Made by a program: the position numbers and the translations under genes. Below the pieces are notes generated by a model. The model saw nothing but the letters and a program-made list of their open reading frames with translations, did not search any database and was not told the origin of the DNA. 64,000 nt of DNA, from contig NZ_JAODOQ010000001.1 of assembly GCF_025398315.1 (NCBI RefSeq), positions 1,984,001-2,048,000 of the forward strand, written 5' to 3'. The number at the start of each line of letters is the position of its first letter. Position 1 is the first letter of the stretch. Source of the DNA: Shewanella phaeophyticola. Lineage in GTDB: Bacteria; Pseudomonadota; Gammaproteobacteria; Enterobacterales; Shewanellaceae. This document shows, piece by piece, positions 50,261-60,822 of this stretch.

Positions 50261-50968
50261 ATGAACACTAAAATAAAAACACTTGCGCTATTAAGCTTAT
50301 TTGCACTGCCGACAACATTAATGGCAGATGAATTAAGTACCACAATTAATGCGACATCTGATTACACTTTTAACGGTGTGAGCCAAACTGACAACGATCC
50401 TGCATTACAAGCTAGTCTTGATTATGCATTAGACAGTGGTTGGTACATGGGTGCATGGGCATCGAATGTTGATTTTGGTGACGGCGAAGATACTTGGCTT
50501 GAATTAGATTTTTATGTGGGTAAATACATGGAGCTTACCGACCGAGTGTCACTCGATGCCGGTATCGCTTATTACACTTACCATGGTGATGATGCGTCTG
50601 ATGATTATTACTATCCAGAAGTTTACAGTAAATTTGGCTATACCTCTTCGTTAGGTCAAAGTGAGTTAAATTTTTGGTATTCATGGGATTACTTTGGCCT
50701 AGATGCGGGTCATTACATTGCTATGGTAGCCCATACTTTCAGTGTTGCTGAAGGACATGACATCCGCGTGAGTTTTGACCGTTCAACATCAAACGATAAA
50801 AACAAGTGGTCATGGGATGGTGATAAGTCTTACAACCATTACCGTGCAGAATACATGACCAGCTGGGAAGGCTTTGACTTTAATGTAGCCGTTGAGGACA
50901 CCAGCATGGACACCGACTTAAGCGACACACGTGCAGTTTTATCTGTGTCACGTACATTCTCACTATAA
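50261..50968 (+). CDS. TorF-family outer-membrane porin-like protein
   Basis: About 235 residues with a signal peptide (LALLSLFALPTTLMADE). The mature part is strand-rich with alternating aromatics (SDYTFNGVSQTDNDPALQAS, SGWYMGAWASNVDFG) and a terminal Phe-Ser-Leu, as in the TIGR02001/TorF family. It is a probable beta-barrel that helps solute passage. It starts 26 bases after the BCCT gene, so it may admit choline or betaine across the outer membrane. ATG 50261 is preferred to the in-frame TTG. Confidence 0.82.
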   Translation: MNTKIKTLALLSLFALPTTLMADELSTTINATSDYTFNGVSQTDNDPALQASLDYALDSGWYMGAWASNVDFGDGEDTWLELDFYVGKYMELTDRVSLDAGIAYYTYHGDDASDDYYYPEVYSKFGYTSSLGQSELNFWYSWDYFGLDAGHYIAMVAHTFSVAEGHDIRVSFDRSTSNDKNKWSWDGDKSYNHYRAEYMTSWEGFDFNVAVEDTSMDTDLSDTRAVLSVSRTFSL

Positions 50969-50983
50969 TATGATCTAATCGTC

Positions 50984-51021
50984 AAAAGCAGAATAGCTGC
51001 ATGCAGTTATTCTGCTTTTTT
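50984..51021 (+). terminator. Terminator after the TorF-like gene
   Basis: AAAAGCAGAATA (50984-50995) pairs with TATTCTGCTTTT across an inner CTGCATGCAG palindrome, followed by a T-run to 51021. It closes the bet operon. Confidence 0.88.
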
Positions 51022-51106
51022 GATTTTGCGCATGAGTAATAGGCCGATTTCTGTTAAGGTGCTGGCTTAATTATTCTCAGACTAACCAAGTGATTGGTAA
51101 GAGGAC

Positions 51107-51592
51107 ATGATGGAAAAGTACGAACAACTATTAATTTCATTGCGCAGAGTGATTAGAGCCATTGATATTCATTCTCGTCAATTGAACAAACTGTCTGGTC
51201 TCACTGAGCTCACAGCTTATGGTGATGAAAAAGTCAATGAGTTGGATGCGCCGTTAGCCAAGCAGATTGCTCAAGAAATTAATTTAAGCGCAGCCACTGT
51301 CACCACCATTATTGATCGCTTAGAAAGCCGTAATCTAGTGATCCGTACTCGCAGTGAAACCGATAAACGCAAAGTACATTTGTCGTTAAGCGAGGCCGGT
51401 GAAGAGCTACTCAGTGGATCACCTAAACCTCTTCAAGAGCATTTTATTAAGCATTATCAAAATCTTGAAGAGTGGGAGCAAAGCCAACTTTTATCAGCAG
51501 TAGAACGCATCGCCTCAATGATGGATGCAGATGAAATAGACGCCGCCCCCGTATTATTAGTTGGCCAAATCCAGCCAGAAGTGCCGCAGTAA
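51107..51592 (+). CDS. MarR-family transcriptional regulator
   Basis: A 161-residue winged-helix regulator. The recognition helix is INLSAATVTTIIDRLESRNLVIRTRSETDKRKVHLSLSEAG in part, the classic MarR wing with DKR. An N-terminal helix pair forms the dimer. AAGAGGA precedes ATG 51107, with an alternative ATG at 51110. It is monocistronic with its own terminator. It may respond to osmolytes, but nothing in the sequence says so. Confidence 0.9.
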   Translation: MMEKYEQLLISLRRVIRAIDIHSRQLNKLSGLTELTAYGDEKVNELDAPLAKQIAQEINLSAATVTTIIDRLESRNLVIRTRSETDKRKVHLSLSEAGEELLSGSPKPLQEHFIKHYQNLEEWEQSQLLSAVERIASMMDADEIDAAPVLLVGQIQPEVPQ

Positions 51593-51633
51593 ACAGCCCT
51601 ACTTTATTGTTAAGCATTCAGCCAGAGACACAA

Positions 51634-51659
51634 ACGCGAGCATGAGCTCGCGTTTTTTT
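51634..51659 (+). terminator. Terminator after the MarR gene
   Basis: ACGCGAGC (51634-51641), loop ATGA, GCTCGCGT (51646-51653), then TTTTTT. Confidence 0.92.
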
Positions 51660-51679
51660 ATGTCTGATTTATATTCATG

Positions 51680-52348
51680 TTACCAAGGCAGTTCATGACC
51701 ATTAGAGTGTTTAAATACACCAGAGCTTGCCAGGGTTAACTCGTCAATGAGGCCAATCAATCGAGAAGCTGACTCAGTGGCAGAAATATCACCACCGTGA
51801 TTCACCATCTCAGTTTGTACATAACCTGGATGATAAATGCCCACGGCAATCTCTCTTGGGGCTAAATCATGAGCTAATGACATTGACGCTGCATTTAACG
51901 CTGCTTTTGACATGCGATAACCATAACGGCCACCTGATGTATTGTCGGTGATTGACCCCATGCGTGAGGTAATCATCGCCACTTTGGCTCCATTAACTAA
52001 ATTGGCTTGCAACGTGGCCACAACATGCAAAGGCGCTAACGCATTAATCTCAAATTGCTGACGTATGGTATCGAGGTTTAGGTGTCCTAATTTTTCGTCA
52101 CGTAAAATACCGGCATTACAAATTAACAGGTCAATTTGTACCCCATGTAAACTGTGTTGCATGGTTTCTATACCTGAGTTTTCAGCCACGTCAACGCCTT
52201 CAATCACGTTAACATTATTGCCTAAGGCGGCGAGTTCTACCGATGATTGTCGACAAAGCGCATAAACAACATGGTTTTGCTGTGCGTATAATGTCGCAAA
52301 CGCTAGGCCGATGCCTCGGTTTGCCCCGGTAATCACAATCGTTTTCAT
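51680..52348 (-). CDS. Short-chain dehydrogenase/reductase
   Basis: A 222-residue SDR of the C-factor-like type. TGANRGIG nucleotide site, LLICNAGI, catalytic Ser in ITSRMGSI and YGYRMSK with Tyr and Lys. It is a cytoplasmic NAD(P)-dependent oxidoreductase of unknown substrate. Its ATG overlaps the stop of the zinc-ribbon gene by 4 bases, so the two form an operon. Confidence 0.9.
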   Translation of the reverse strand: MKTIVITGANRGIGLAFATLYAQQNHVVYALCRQSSVELAALGNNVNVIEGVDVAENSGIETMQHSLHGVQIDLLICNAGILRDEKLGHLNLDTIRQQFEINALAPLHVVATLQANLVNGAKVAMITSRMGSITDNTSGGRYGYRMSKAALNAASMSLAHDLAPREIAVGIYHPGYVQTEMVNHGGDISATESASRLIGLIDELTLASSGVFKHSNGHELPW

Positions 52349-52659
52349 GTTAAATCCTTATTATCAGTTGTATCGGCTACAATCATTTTGCCTTTAAATA
52401 CACCGAACAGCGCAATACAGGCACCTGCAAAAGCGGCAAATGAACACATTAACCGGTAATCACTGTTTTCAAGAAAAAAATTAGTCACACTGAATACGAG
52501 CAACATCAGCATTCCGATATTTTTTACTAGCATCATTTTAGGCTCAAACATCAGCCAGGTATCGCATTTAGGGCATTGGGCTTCAACGCCATGTTGACCT
52601 TTACGAACCACTTTTAGTGCGCGTCTTGCAAATTGACTTTTGCAGTTAGGACATTCCAT
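52345..52659 (-). CDS. Zinc-ribbon inner-membrane protein
   Basis: A 104-residue protein. An N-terminal zinc ribbon ECPNCKSQF-N-CPKCDTW has four cysteines; two helices follow (about 48-65 and 72-92). Function unknown; small zinc-ribbon membrane proteins of this kind are common in Shewanella. It overlaps the SDR gene. Confidence 0.75.
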   Translation of the reverse strand: MECPNCKSQFARRALKVVRKGQHGVEAQCPKCDTWLMFEPKMMLVKNIGMLMLLVFSVTNFFLENSDYRLMCSFAAFAGACIALFGVFKGKMIVADTTDNKDLT

Positions 52660-52895
52660 TCATATTCACCTTGATTCACTCTTTGGCAATATGATAGCGC
52701 GACCTAACTGTCTGATAAAGTTACAATGCCGTTAAATTCATCATATTAACAATCTTCAAACCTAATTTGAATACTTGTTCAATATTATATTGAACACTTG
52801 ATATAGTTGGTTTATAGTCTGGCCATTGATATACAGATCCAAAAAGAATGTCTACAGTAAATAGACATTTGGGGTATGCAGGAATGGAAGAGCCT

Positions 52896-53570
52896 ATGAA
52901 CTATTCGATTGGTTTTGATGTGTATGGCACGTTAGTCGACCCTGTTGATATGGGGCTACATCTTGAAAATCTTATTGGCGACAAAGCATCAGAATTTGGC
53001 CAGTTATGGCACGATAAAAAAGTAGAATATGCCTTTAGACGTGGATTAATGCAACAATATGCTGACTTTACGGTTTGCACTCAACAGGCGCTACAATATT
53101 GTTTAAATGTATATCAGCTATCCTTATCATCTACAGAACAGCAACAATTAATGGCAAAGTTTGCCGAGTTAAGTGCTTTTGATGATGTGATACCAGGACT
53201 CATGGCATTGGCAAAACAAGGGCATAAACTGGCAGCATTTTCTAATGGCTCTGAAGCCTCAGTTCGAAAACTGTTGAGCAATGCTCAAGTGTTACCGCAC
53301 TTACATCACGTGATTAGTGTTGATGATTTGCAGACTTACAAACCCAACCCTGACGTTTATCAATATTTAATGAGACGAATGCACGCAAATATGAACTCGT
53401 GCATGATGGTATCAAGTAATCCCTGGGACGTTATTGGGGCAAAATCGGCTGGCTTACAAGCCGTTTGGGTAAAACGAAGCCCCACTAAAATATTTGACCC
53501 ATGGGAAATACAACCGGATTTAATTGTGAGTGATTTATGTGAATTAGCTATCGAACTCAATCGAAAATAG
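52896..53570 (+). CDS. Haloacid dehalogenase, type II
   Basis: About 224 residues. HAD nucleophile Asp lies in GFDVYGTLVDP; motif II is AFSNGSEASVRKLL, then Lys in YKPNPDVYQYL and motif IV in MVSSNPWDVIGAKSAGL. It matches L-2-haloacid dehalogenases, which swap a halogen for hydroxyl. I chose ATG 52896 (MNYSIGFDVYG), preceded by GGAAGAG, over starts upstream. Physiological substrate is unknown. Confidence 0.88.
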   Translation: MNYSIGFDVYGTLVDPVDMGLHLENLIGDKASEFGQLWHDKKVEYAFRRGLMQQYADFTVCTQQALQYCLNVYQLSLSSTEQQQLMAKFAELSAFDDVIPGLMALAKQGHKLAAFSNGSEASVRKLLSNAQVLPHLHHVISVDDLQTYKPNPDVYQYLMRRMHANMNSCMMVSSNPWDVIGAKSAGLQAVWVKRSPTKIFDPWEIQPDLIVSDLCELAIELNRK

Positions 53571-53695
53571 CTGAATGAATAAAATCTTATTAGCAACTTA
53601 ACTATGACAATAATATTTTAATTAAACGCAATAACTTATCTCCAAAAAAGCAGCAATGACTTTCGACACTCACTGACCAAGTATTAGGAGTTTTT

Positions 53696-54547
53696 ATGAG
53701 TAACCAATATGTCCCACCTAAAGTGTGGGTAAACGAACCAAGCAGTGCCAACAAATGGGCTAACATAAACAGCCCCGTTTCTGGCGCGCGGTTCGACAGA
53801 GCACTGCCGGTTGGTGAGCATGCTTTACAGTTGTATTCACTTGGTACGCCTAATGGGCAAAAAGTGACTATTATGCTTGAAGAGCTATTGGCTCTTGGGA
53901 TCAAAGAAGCTGAATACGATGCATATTTAATCAACATTAGCGAGCTTGATCAATTCTCATCAGGTTTTGTTGCGGTTAACCCTAACTCGAAAATCCCAGC
54001 CCTAGTCGATAATTCAGGTAATGAAGCCGTTAATGTATTTGAGTCAGCGTCTATCCTTGTGCATTTGGCCGAAAAATTTGGCCACTTCCTACCCCACTCA
54101 GATTCTGCACGCACGCAAACCTTTAACTGGTTATTTTGGGCACAAGGTTCTGCGCCGTTTCTTGGCGGCGGATTTGGCCACTTTTATGCTTATGCCGATG
54201 AAAAGCAAGAATACCCGATTAACCGTTTTTCGATGGAAGCTAAGCGTCAGTTAGATGTACTAGACAAACAACTCGCCAACAACACCTTTATTGCCGGTGA
54301 AGAATTTACCGTAGCTGATATGGCTATTTGGCCTTGGTATGGCAACTTAGTGTTAGGCAACTTATACAGCGCAGCAGAGTTTTTAGATGTTGCCAGTTAT
54401 AAAAATGTTATGCGTTGGGCAAAACTTGTATTACAACGCCCTGGTGTACAGCGTGGCAAAATTGTTAATACATCATGGGGTGATGTGAATTTAGTTGAAC
54501 GTCACAGTGCCGCAGACATTGATGCTGCTCTTAACAGTGAAAAATAG
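53696..54547 (+). CDS. YghU-like glutathione S-transferase / disulfide-bond oxidoreductase
   Basis: A 283-residue GST-fold protein. The YghU/YfcG pattern is clear: an N-terminal extension YVPPKVWVNEPSSANKWANINSP in part, then the thioredoxin-like domain LYSLGTPNGQKVTIMLEE (Thr/Asn active site), NPNSKIPALVD and the helical domain FNWLFWAQGSAPFLGGGFGHF. YghU binds two glutathiones and reduces disulfides or peroxides. RBS TAGGAG before ATG 53696. The 3' end adjoins a terminator broken by a MITE. Confidence 0.92.
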   Translation: MSNQYVPPKVWVNEPSSANKWANINSPVSGARFDRALPVGEHALQLYSLGTPNGQKVTIMLEELLALGIKEAEYDAYLINISELDQFSSGFVAVNPNSKIPALVDNSGNEAVNVFESASILVHLAEKFGHFLPHSDSARTQTFNWLFWAQGSAPFLGGGFGHFYAYADEKQEYPINRFSMEAKRQLDVLDKQLANNTFIAGEEFTVADMAIWPWYGNLVLGNLYSAAEFLDVASYKNVMRWAKLVLQRPGVQRGKIVNTSWGDVNLVERHSAADIDAALNSEK

Positions 54548-54582
54548 CCTGTACTAAATACGACTGGTATTTTCAAACCAAT

Positions 54583-54879
54583 AAAAAAACCTAGGGTCTG
54601 TTGATCTTTGCGGGTTGAATTTTGTTCGAGTTAAAAACGTTTTAATCGAGGCGAATGGATTGATGCCTAGCAATCTAAGCAAAATCCATTTAACAAAGAG
54701 TAAAACGTTTTTAGCCGAACCCTTCGGGCAGCGTTTGTTGGCCACTTTTACTGCGTTATCGACTTTTTATGTAGAATAACTACACCTCAAAGTCTCTGCC
54801 TTGTAAAAATGGCCAATAATTCGCTGCAAAAATAACCTTGAAAGATCAACAGACCCTAGCAATCATTGCTAGGTTTTTT
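54583..54879. terminator. Bidirectional terminator interrupted by a MITE
   Basis: Left arm AAAAAACCTA (about 54584-54593) and right part GCAATCATTGCTAGG plus T-run (54859-54879). If the MITE and one TA are removed, AAAAAACCTAGCAAT and ATTGCTAGGTTTTTT form a perfect 15-base stem between the convergent yghU-like and fadH genes. Confidence 0.75.
54594..54856. mobile_element. 263-base MITE with TA target duplication
   Basis: Terminal inverted repeats GGGTCTGTTGATCTTT and AAAGATCAACAGACCC are perfect 16-mers, flanked on both sides by TA. The interior has no credible ORF but folds: TAAAAACGTTTTA (54632-54644) with TAAAACGTTTTTA (54701-54713), and AATGGATT with AATCCATT inside. No transposase is encoded, so it would need a parent element elsewhere in the genome. 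Confidence 0.85.
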
Positions 54880-54902
54880 GTTGGTTAACGGCTTAACTTG
54901 GC

Positions 54903-56918
<2,016 letters not shown>

Positions 56919-57081
56919 TCAAACATCCTTTTTAAACAAGTGATTTAAACCAGCATACAACGACATTACCGTTTGCTCAATCATTTAAACGCTCGTTTGT
57001 TAAAAACCTTTACAATTCAATTTCACATTTAAATTGATTTTCAGTTAGGATGACTATATTAGACTGATAAAGGAGTGGCTA

Positions 57082-58926
57082 ATGTCCGCTAAACCCTCGT
57101 TTTTAAAAAGGATGTTTTTACTGTTGTGGAACACGGTAAACACTATTCGCAAGCTTATTATTAACTTCATTTTTTTTGGTATCCTCGCCATCATCGGTGT
57201 GGTGCTACTGAACAGTGGTGACGAAATCATCGTCGAAGACCAATCAGCATTAGTACTAAACCTCTCTGGTAGCATTGTTGACCAAAAACATTACGTGAAT
57301 CCTTTCGAAGCAGCATTGACCCAAGGCCAAGAAAACGATCCCAATGGTGAAATCTTATTATCTGACGTGCTTTACAGCATTAATAATGCCACTGAAGATG
57401 AGCGCATCACCACCATAGTATTAGACTTAGCCAACCTGCAAAGTGCAGGGATAAGTAAAATGACAGCAATTGGCGAAGCATTAACCCAATTTAAAGCCGC
57501 CAATAAATCAGTTGTAGCCATGGCCAATGGTTATGATCAAAACCAATATTTTTTAGCCAGCTTTGCTGACAAAATTTACCTTAACAATAAAGGTATGGTG
57601 TCACTCGATGGCCTAAGTCGTTATCGCCTTTATTACAAAGCCGCCTTAGAAAAACTCAAAATCACCACACATGTTTTCCGTGTTGGTACCTTTAAGTCTG
57701 CAGTAGAGCCTTTTATTCGTGATGATATGTCTCAAGCAGACAAAGAAGCCAGTAAAGTGCTACTCGGCGACATATGGCAGAGTTATTCAACCATAGTGGC
57801 CAGTAACCGCCAGATATCACCCGACCAATTAGTATTGAGCACAGATGCTTATTTGGAACAGCTTGAACAAGCTGATGGTGATAGCGCTCAAATGGCTATT
57901 AATATGAAATGGGTTGATGAGTTAGTCACTGCTGATGCATTTCGTTTAGCCATGATGGAACGTGTTGGTAGCGACAAAGAAGGCAAAACCTTTAGACAAA
58001 TTAGCTTTAACGACTATCGCAGTGTCACCGCACCTCTACCTAACTTTGTTGAAAATGACTCCGTTGCAGTGATTGTGGCCAAGGGTAATATTTTAAACGG
58101 TAAGCAGCCAGCGGGTCAGATTGGCGGCGAAAGTACCTCTGATTTATTAATGAAAGCACGCTTTGACCCTGTTGTTAAAGCGGTCGTGTTACGTGTTGAC
58201 AGCCCTGGCGGAAGTGCATTTGCATCAGAACAAATTCGCCAAGAAGTATTAGCATTAAAAGCGGCTGGTAAACCGGTTGTAGTGAGCATGGGCAGTTTAG
58301 CGGCATCTGGAGGCTATTGGATCTCAGCTAGCGCAGATTACATTGTTGCGACGCCAACAACGTTAACCGGCTCTATCGGTATTTTTGGTATGTTTGCCAC
58401 GTTTGAACAAGCATTGACACATATTGGTGTGACATCTGATGGCGTGGCGACATCTGACTGGGCAGGATTATCGCCAGCGCGTGAACTTAGTCCGCAAGTA
58501 GCAGCCGTTATTCAGCGTCATATTGAACGTGGGTATCATGAGTTTATTTCGTTAGTGGCAAAAGAACGTCATATGACCCTTGAGCAAGTTGATAATATTG
58601 CCCAAGGCCGTGTATGGATCGGTAAACGCGCCCTCACCTTAGGTCTAGTTGATGAACTCGGTGATATGGACGTTGCACTGACTAAAGCGGCAGAGCTGGC
58701 TAACATGGATAAGTATGATGTTAAGTTGATTGAGCAAGAACTCAGTGCAGAACAACAACTGATGCAAGAAATCTTTAATGCTACTGCGTCTTATATGCCA
58801 AGCAGCTTTAGCCAAAGCACTGTCGTTGAGAAGATGGTTCAGCAATGGGCGAGCGTTTATGAGGAATTTTCAAAATTTGACGACCCTAATAATGCTTACC
58901 TATATTGTGAAGGTTGCAGTTATTAA
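57082..58926 (+). CDS. sppA: Signal peptide peptidase SppA, 67K type
   Basis: A 614-residue inner-membrane Ser/Lys protease. One TM helix (about 22-45), then two S49 domains. The catalytic Lys lies in HVFRVGTFKSAVEPF and the Ser in SMGSLAASGGYWIS, with TPTTLTGSIGIFG after it. It degrades cleaved signal peptides. AAAGGAG precedes ATG 57082. Length and domain duplication match E. coli SppA. A weak hairpin terminator follows. Confidence 0.94.
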   Translation: MSAKPSFLKRMFLLLWNTVNTIRKLIINFIFFGILAIIGVVLLNSGDEIIVEDQSALVLNLSGSIVDQKHYVNPFEAALTQGQENDPNGEILLSDVLYSINNATEDERITTIVLDLANLQSAGISKMTAIGEALTQFKAANKSVVAMANGYDQNQYFLASFADKIYLNNKGMVSLDGLSRYRLYYKAALEKLKITTHVFRVGTFKSAVEPFIRDDMSQADKEASKVLLGDIWQSYSTIVASNRQISPDQLVLSTDAYLEQLEQADGDSAQMAINMKWVDELVTADAFRLAMMERVGSDKEGKTFRQISFNDYRSVTAPLPNFVENDSVAVIVAKGNILNGKQPAGQIGGESTSDLLMKARFDPVVKAVVLRVDSPGGSAFASEQIRQEVLALKAAGKPVVVSMGSLAASGGYWISASADYIVATPTTLTGSIGIFGMFATFEQALTHIGVTSDGVATSDWAGLSPARELSPQVAAVIQRHIERGYHEFISLVAKERHMTLEQVDNIAQGRVWIGKRALTLGLVDELGDMDVALTKAAELANMDKYDVKLIEQELSAEQQLMQEIFNATASYMPSSFSQSTVVEKMVQQWASVYEEFSKFDDPNNAYLYCEGCSY

Positions 58927-58993
58927 TCGATGCGTTGACACGACAATGTCTCACTGTTAAAAATTCATATTTTTACTAATATGAAGATTATTC

Positions 58994-59021
58994 AAAAAAG
59001 GCCTGCTTAGCAGGCTTTTTT
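58994..59021 (+). terminator. Terminator between sppA and ansA
   Basis: AAAAAAGGCCTGC and GCAGGCTTTTTT pair with one bulged G around TTA, followed by T residues. Confidence 0.8.
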
Positions 59022-59093
59022 ATTGGGGATCTGCAAATAAACTCGTATAATTTGAATTATCTTCATTTACAGACCCTTTCGAGTACACTCTTC

Positions 59094-60107
59094 ATGACAA
59101 AACGTTCAATCTATGTAGCGTATACTGGCGGTACTATCGGTATGCAAAAGACAGCTAATGGCTTTGTGCCTGTCGCAGGTTTTTTAACTGATTGTGTTCA
59201 ATCTATGCCTGAATTTTACCATGACGAAATGCCATCATTTGTCATCCATGAGTATAGCCCACTGATTGACTCATCGAACATGGCCCCTACAGACTGGCAA
59301 ATGATTGCTAATGATATACATGCTAATTATGACAAATACGATGGCTTTGTGATTTTGCATGGTACTGACACTATGGCTTATACCGCATCGGCCTTATCAT
59401 TTATGCTACAAGGGTTATCTAAACCAGTTATTGTCACAGGGTCGCAAATTCCACTAGCGCAATTACGCTCTGACGGGCAAACCAATTTACTCAATTCGTT
59501 ATACATTGCTGCTAACTATCCTGTAGCTGAAGTATGCTTGTTTTTTAATAATAAATTGTTCCGTGGTAACCGCTCAACGAAAGCACATGCTGATGGTTTT
59601 GATGCATTTGCCTCGCCTAACTTTCCGATATTATTAGAAGCTGGAATTAAGATTAATGTCAAAGCAGGCAAGATTACAGTGCCGACGGAACAACCTTTAG
59701 AAGTGGTCACCATTAGCCCACAACCTGTTGGTGTGGTGACCTTATACCCTGGTATTTCTACTGAAATTTTTATGAATATTTTGCAACAGCCCGTAAAGGC
59801 CTTGATCATGCTGACCTTTGGTGTGGGGAATGCTCCACAAGATAAAAACTTATTAGACACGTTAAAACAAGCTGATGAGCGCGGAATTGTATTGGTTAAC
59901 TTAACCCAATGTTTTCAAGGTAAAGTGAATATGGGAGGCTATGCTACCGGTAATGCGTTAGCGCAAGCTGGAGTGATCAGCGGTTCAGACATGACCATTG
60001 AAGCAGCATTAGCTAAATTGCATTATTTGCTATCAATTGGTTTAACACCAAATCAAATAAAGCAACGTATGCAGCAAAACTTAGAAGGTGAACTTACCGA
60101 GGGGTGA
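59094..60107 (+). CDS. ansA: Cytoplasmic L-asparaginase I
   Basis: About 337 residues, E. coli AnsA length. First catalytic Thr in YVAYTGGTIGMQ, second in VILHGTDTMAYTASAL, with Lys in the C-terminal part. It hydrolyses asparagine to aspartate and ammonia. I chose ATG 59094 (MTKRSIYVAYTGGT) over an ATG 42 bases upstream because it matches the known N-terminus; the RBS is weak for both. sppA-ansA order is common in this group. Confidence 0.92.
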   Translation: MTKRSIYVAYTGGTIGMQKTANGFVPVAGFLTDCVQSMPEFYHDEMPSFVIHEYSPLIDSSNMAPTDWQMIANDIHANYDKYDGFVILHGTDTMAYTASALSFMLQGLSKPVIVTGSQIPLAQLRSDGQTNLLNSLYIAANYPVAEVCLFFNNKLFRGNRSTKAHADGFDAFASPNFPILLEAGIKINVKAGKITVPTEQPLEVVTISPQPVGVVTLYPGISTEIFMNILQQPVKALIMLTFGVGNAPQDKNLLDTLKQADERGIVLVNLTQCFQGKVNMGGYATGNALAQAGVISGSDMTIEAALAKLHYLLSIGLTPNQIKQRMQQNLEGELTEG

Positions 60108-60143
60108 TAAGTTAAGACGCTGATTTATAAATACTTAACAAAT

Positions 60144-60174
60144 AAAAGCGCGAACCAAATGGTTCGCGCTTTTT
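60144..60174 (+). terminator. Bidirectional terminator after ansA
   Basis: AAAAGCGCGAACCA (60144-60157) pairs with TGGTTCGCGCTTTT (60160-60173). It serves ansA and the convergent yeaC-like gene. Confidence 0.9.
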
Positions 60175-60195
60175 GATTAAAAAAATTCATACAAT

Positions 60196-60477
60196 TTACA
60201 AGTCTGCTTCTTTAAACTCAGCAATCGCTTCGCCTTTAAATTGTTTTTTTAATTCAGTCTTAGACAATTCGTTAATGTTGCCGCCTGCGGCAATGGTAAA
60301 GTGCCCAGTTTGATTTAGCTTTCTCGCTTGATACAGCATGACCACTTGTAAGGTTGATTCACGCTGTTGCTCAGTTAGCACTGTACCGTCATCCCATTTA
60401 CCGAGTTCTGTGGCCGACAATAAACGCTGATACACTTCTTGTGGCATTTCATCGATGACTTTATTGATATCGTTCAT
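60196..60477 (-). CDS. YeaC-like DUF1315 protein
   Basis: A 93-residue soluble protein matching DUF1315. The conserved part is MPQEVYQRLLSATELGKWDDGTVL in segments, then QRESTLQVVMLYQARK. Function is unknown. Its ATG overlaps the stop of the zinc-ribbon gene upstream by 4 bases. yeaC also lies near ansA in enterics, which supports the call. Confidence 0.85.
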   Translation of the reverse strand: MNDINKVIDEMPQEVYQRLLSATELGKWDDGTVLTEQQRESTLQVVMLYQARKLNQTGHFTIAAGGNINELSKTELKKQFKGEAIAEFKEADL

Positions 60478-60791
60478 ACTGACTTCCGTTTATGTAACAC
60501 AATTCTGACTCGAGTAATCAAGTACCCTGTAAACCCTGCAACAAAACTTGCAATGGCTATATAGGACGTTAAACCTTGAGCTGGCTCGCCGCCCCAAAAC
60601 CACACCACAACGCCTGCAATAAACAAGGTTAAATAGATAAAGCTCTGATTCATTAAACTGTTTGAGCGCTCAATGTGGCTAATAATAGACAATGATTCGG
60701 TGTTTCCGGTCAAGTCTGTTTTGCAATGTGGGCATTGCTTAGCTTGGCTAGAAATACGCTTTTGACATTTAGGGCATGCAATTAACGCCAT
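60474..60791 (-). CDS. Zinc-ribbon membrane protein
   Basis: About 105 residues from ATG 60791. The zinc ribbon is CPKCQKRISSQAKQCPHCKTD (CxxC twice), followed by two TM helices (about 50-68 and 75-95). Unknown function. It lies between the M14 peptidase and the yeaC-like gene on one strand. I preferred this start over an in-frame one 48 bases upstream because the ribbon then opens the protein, as in relatives. Confidence 0.75.
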   Translation of the reverse strand: MALIACPKCQKRISSQAKQCPHCKTDLTGNTESLSIISHIERSNSLMNQSFIYLTLFIAGVVVWFWGGEPAQGLTSYIAIASFVAGFTGYLITRVRIVLHKRKSV

Positions 60792-60822
60792 GATGATTTT
60801 ACCTGTTATATCAACTGAATGA

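Noticed and set aside
54554..54745. 63-residue ORF within the MITE
   Set aside because: It crosses the TIR, has no homology I recognise and lies over the internal hairpin; not a gene.
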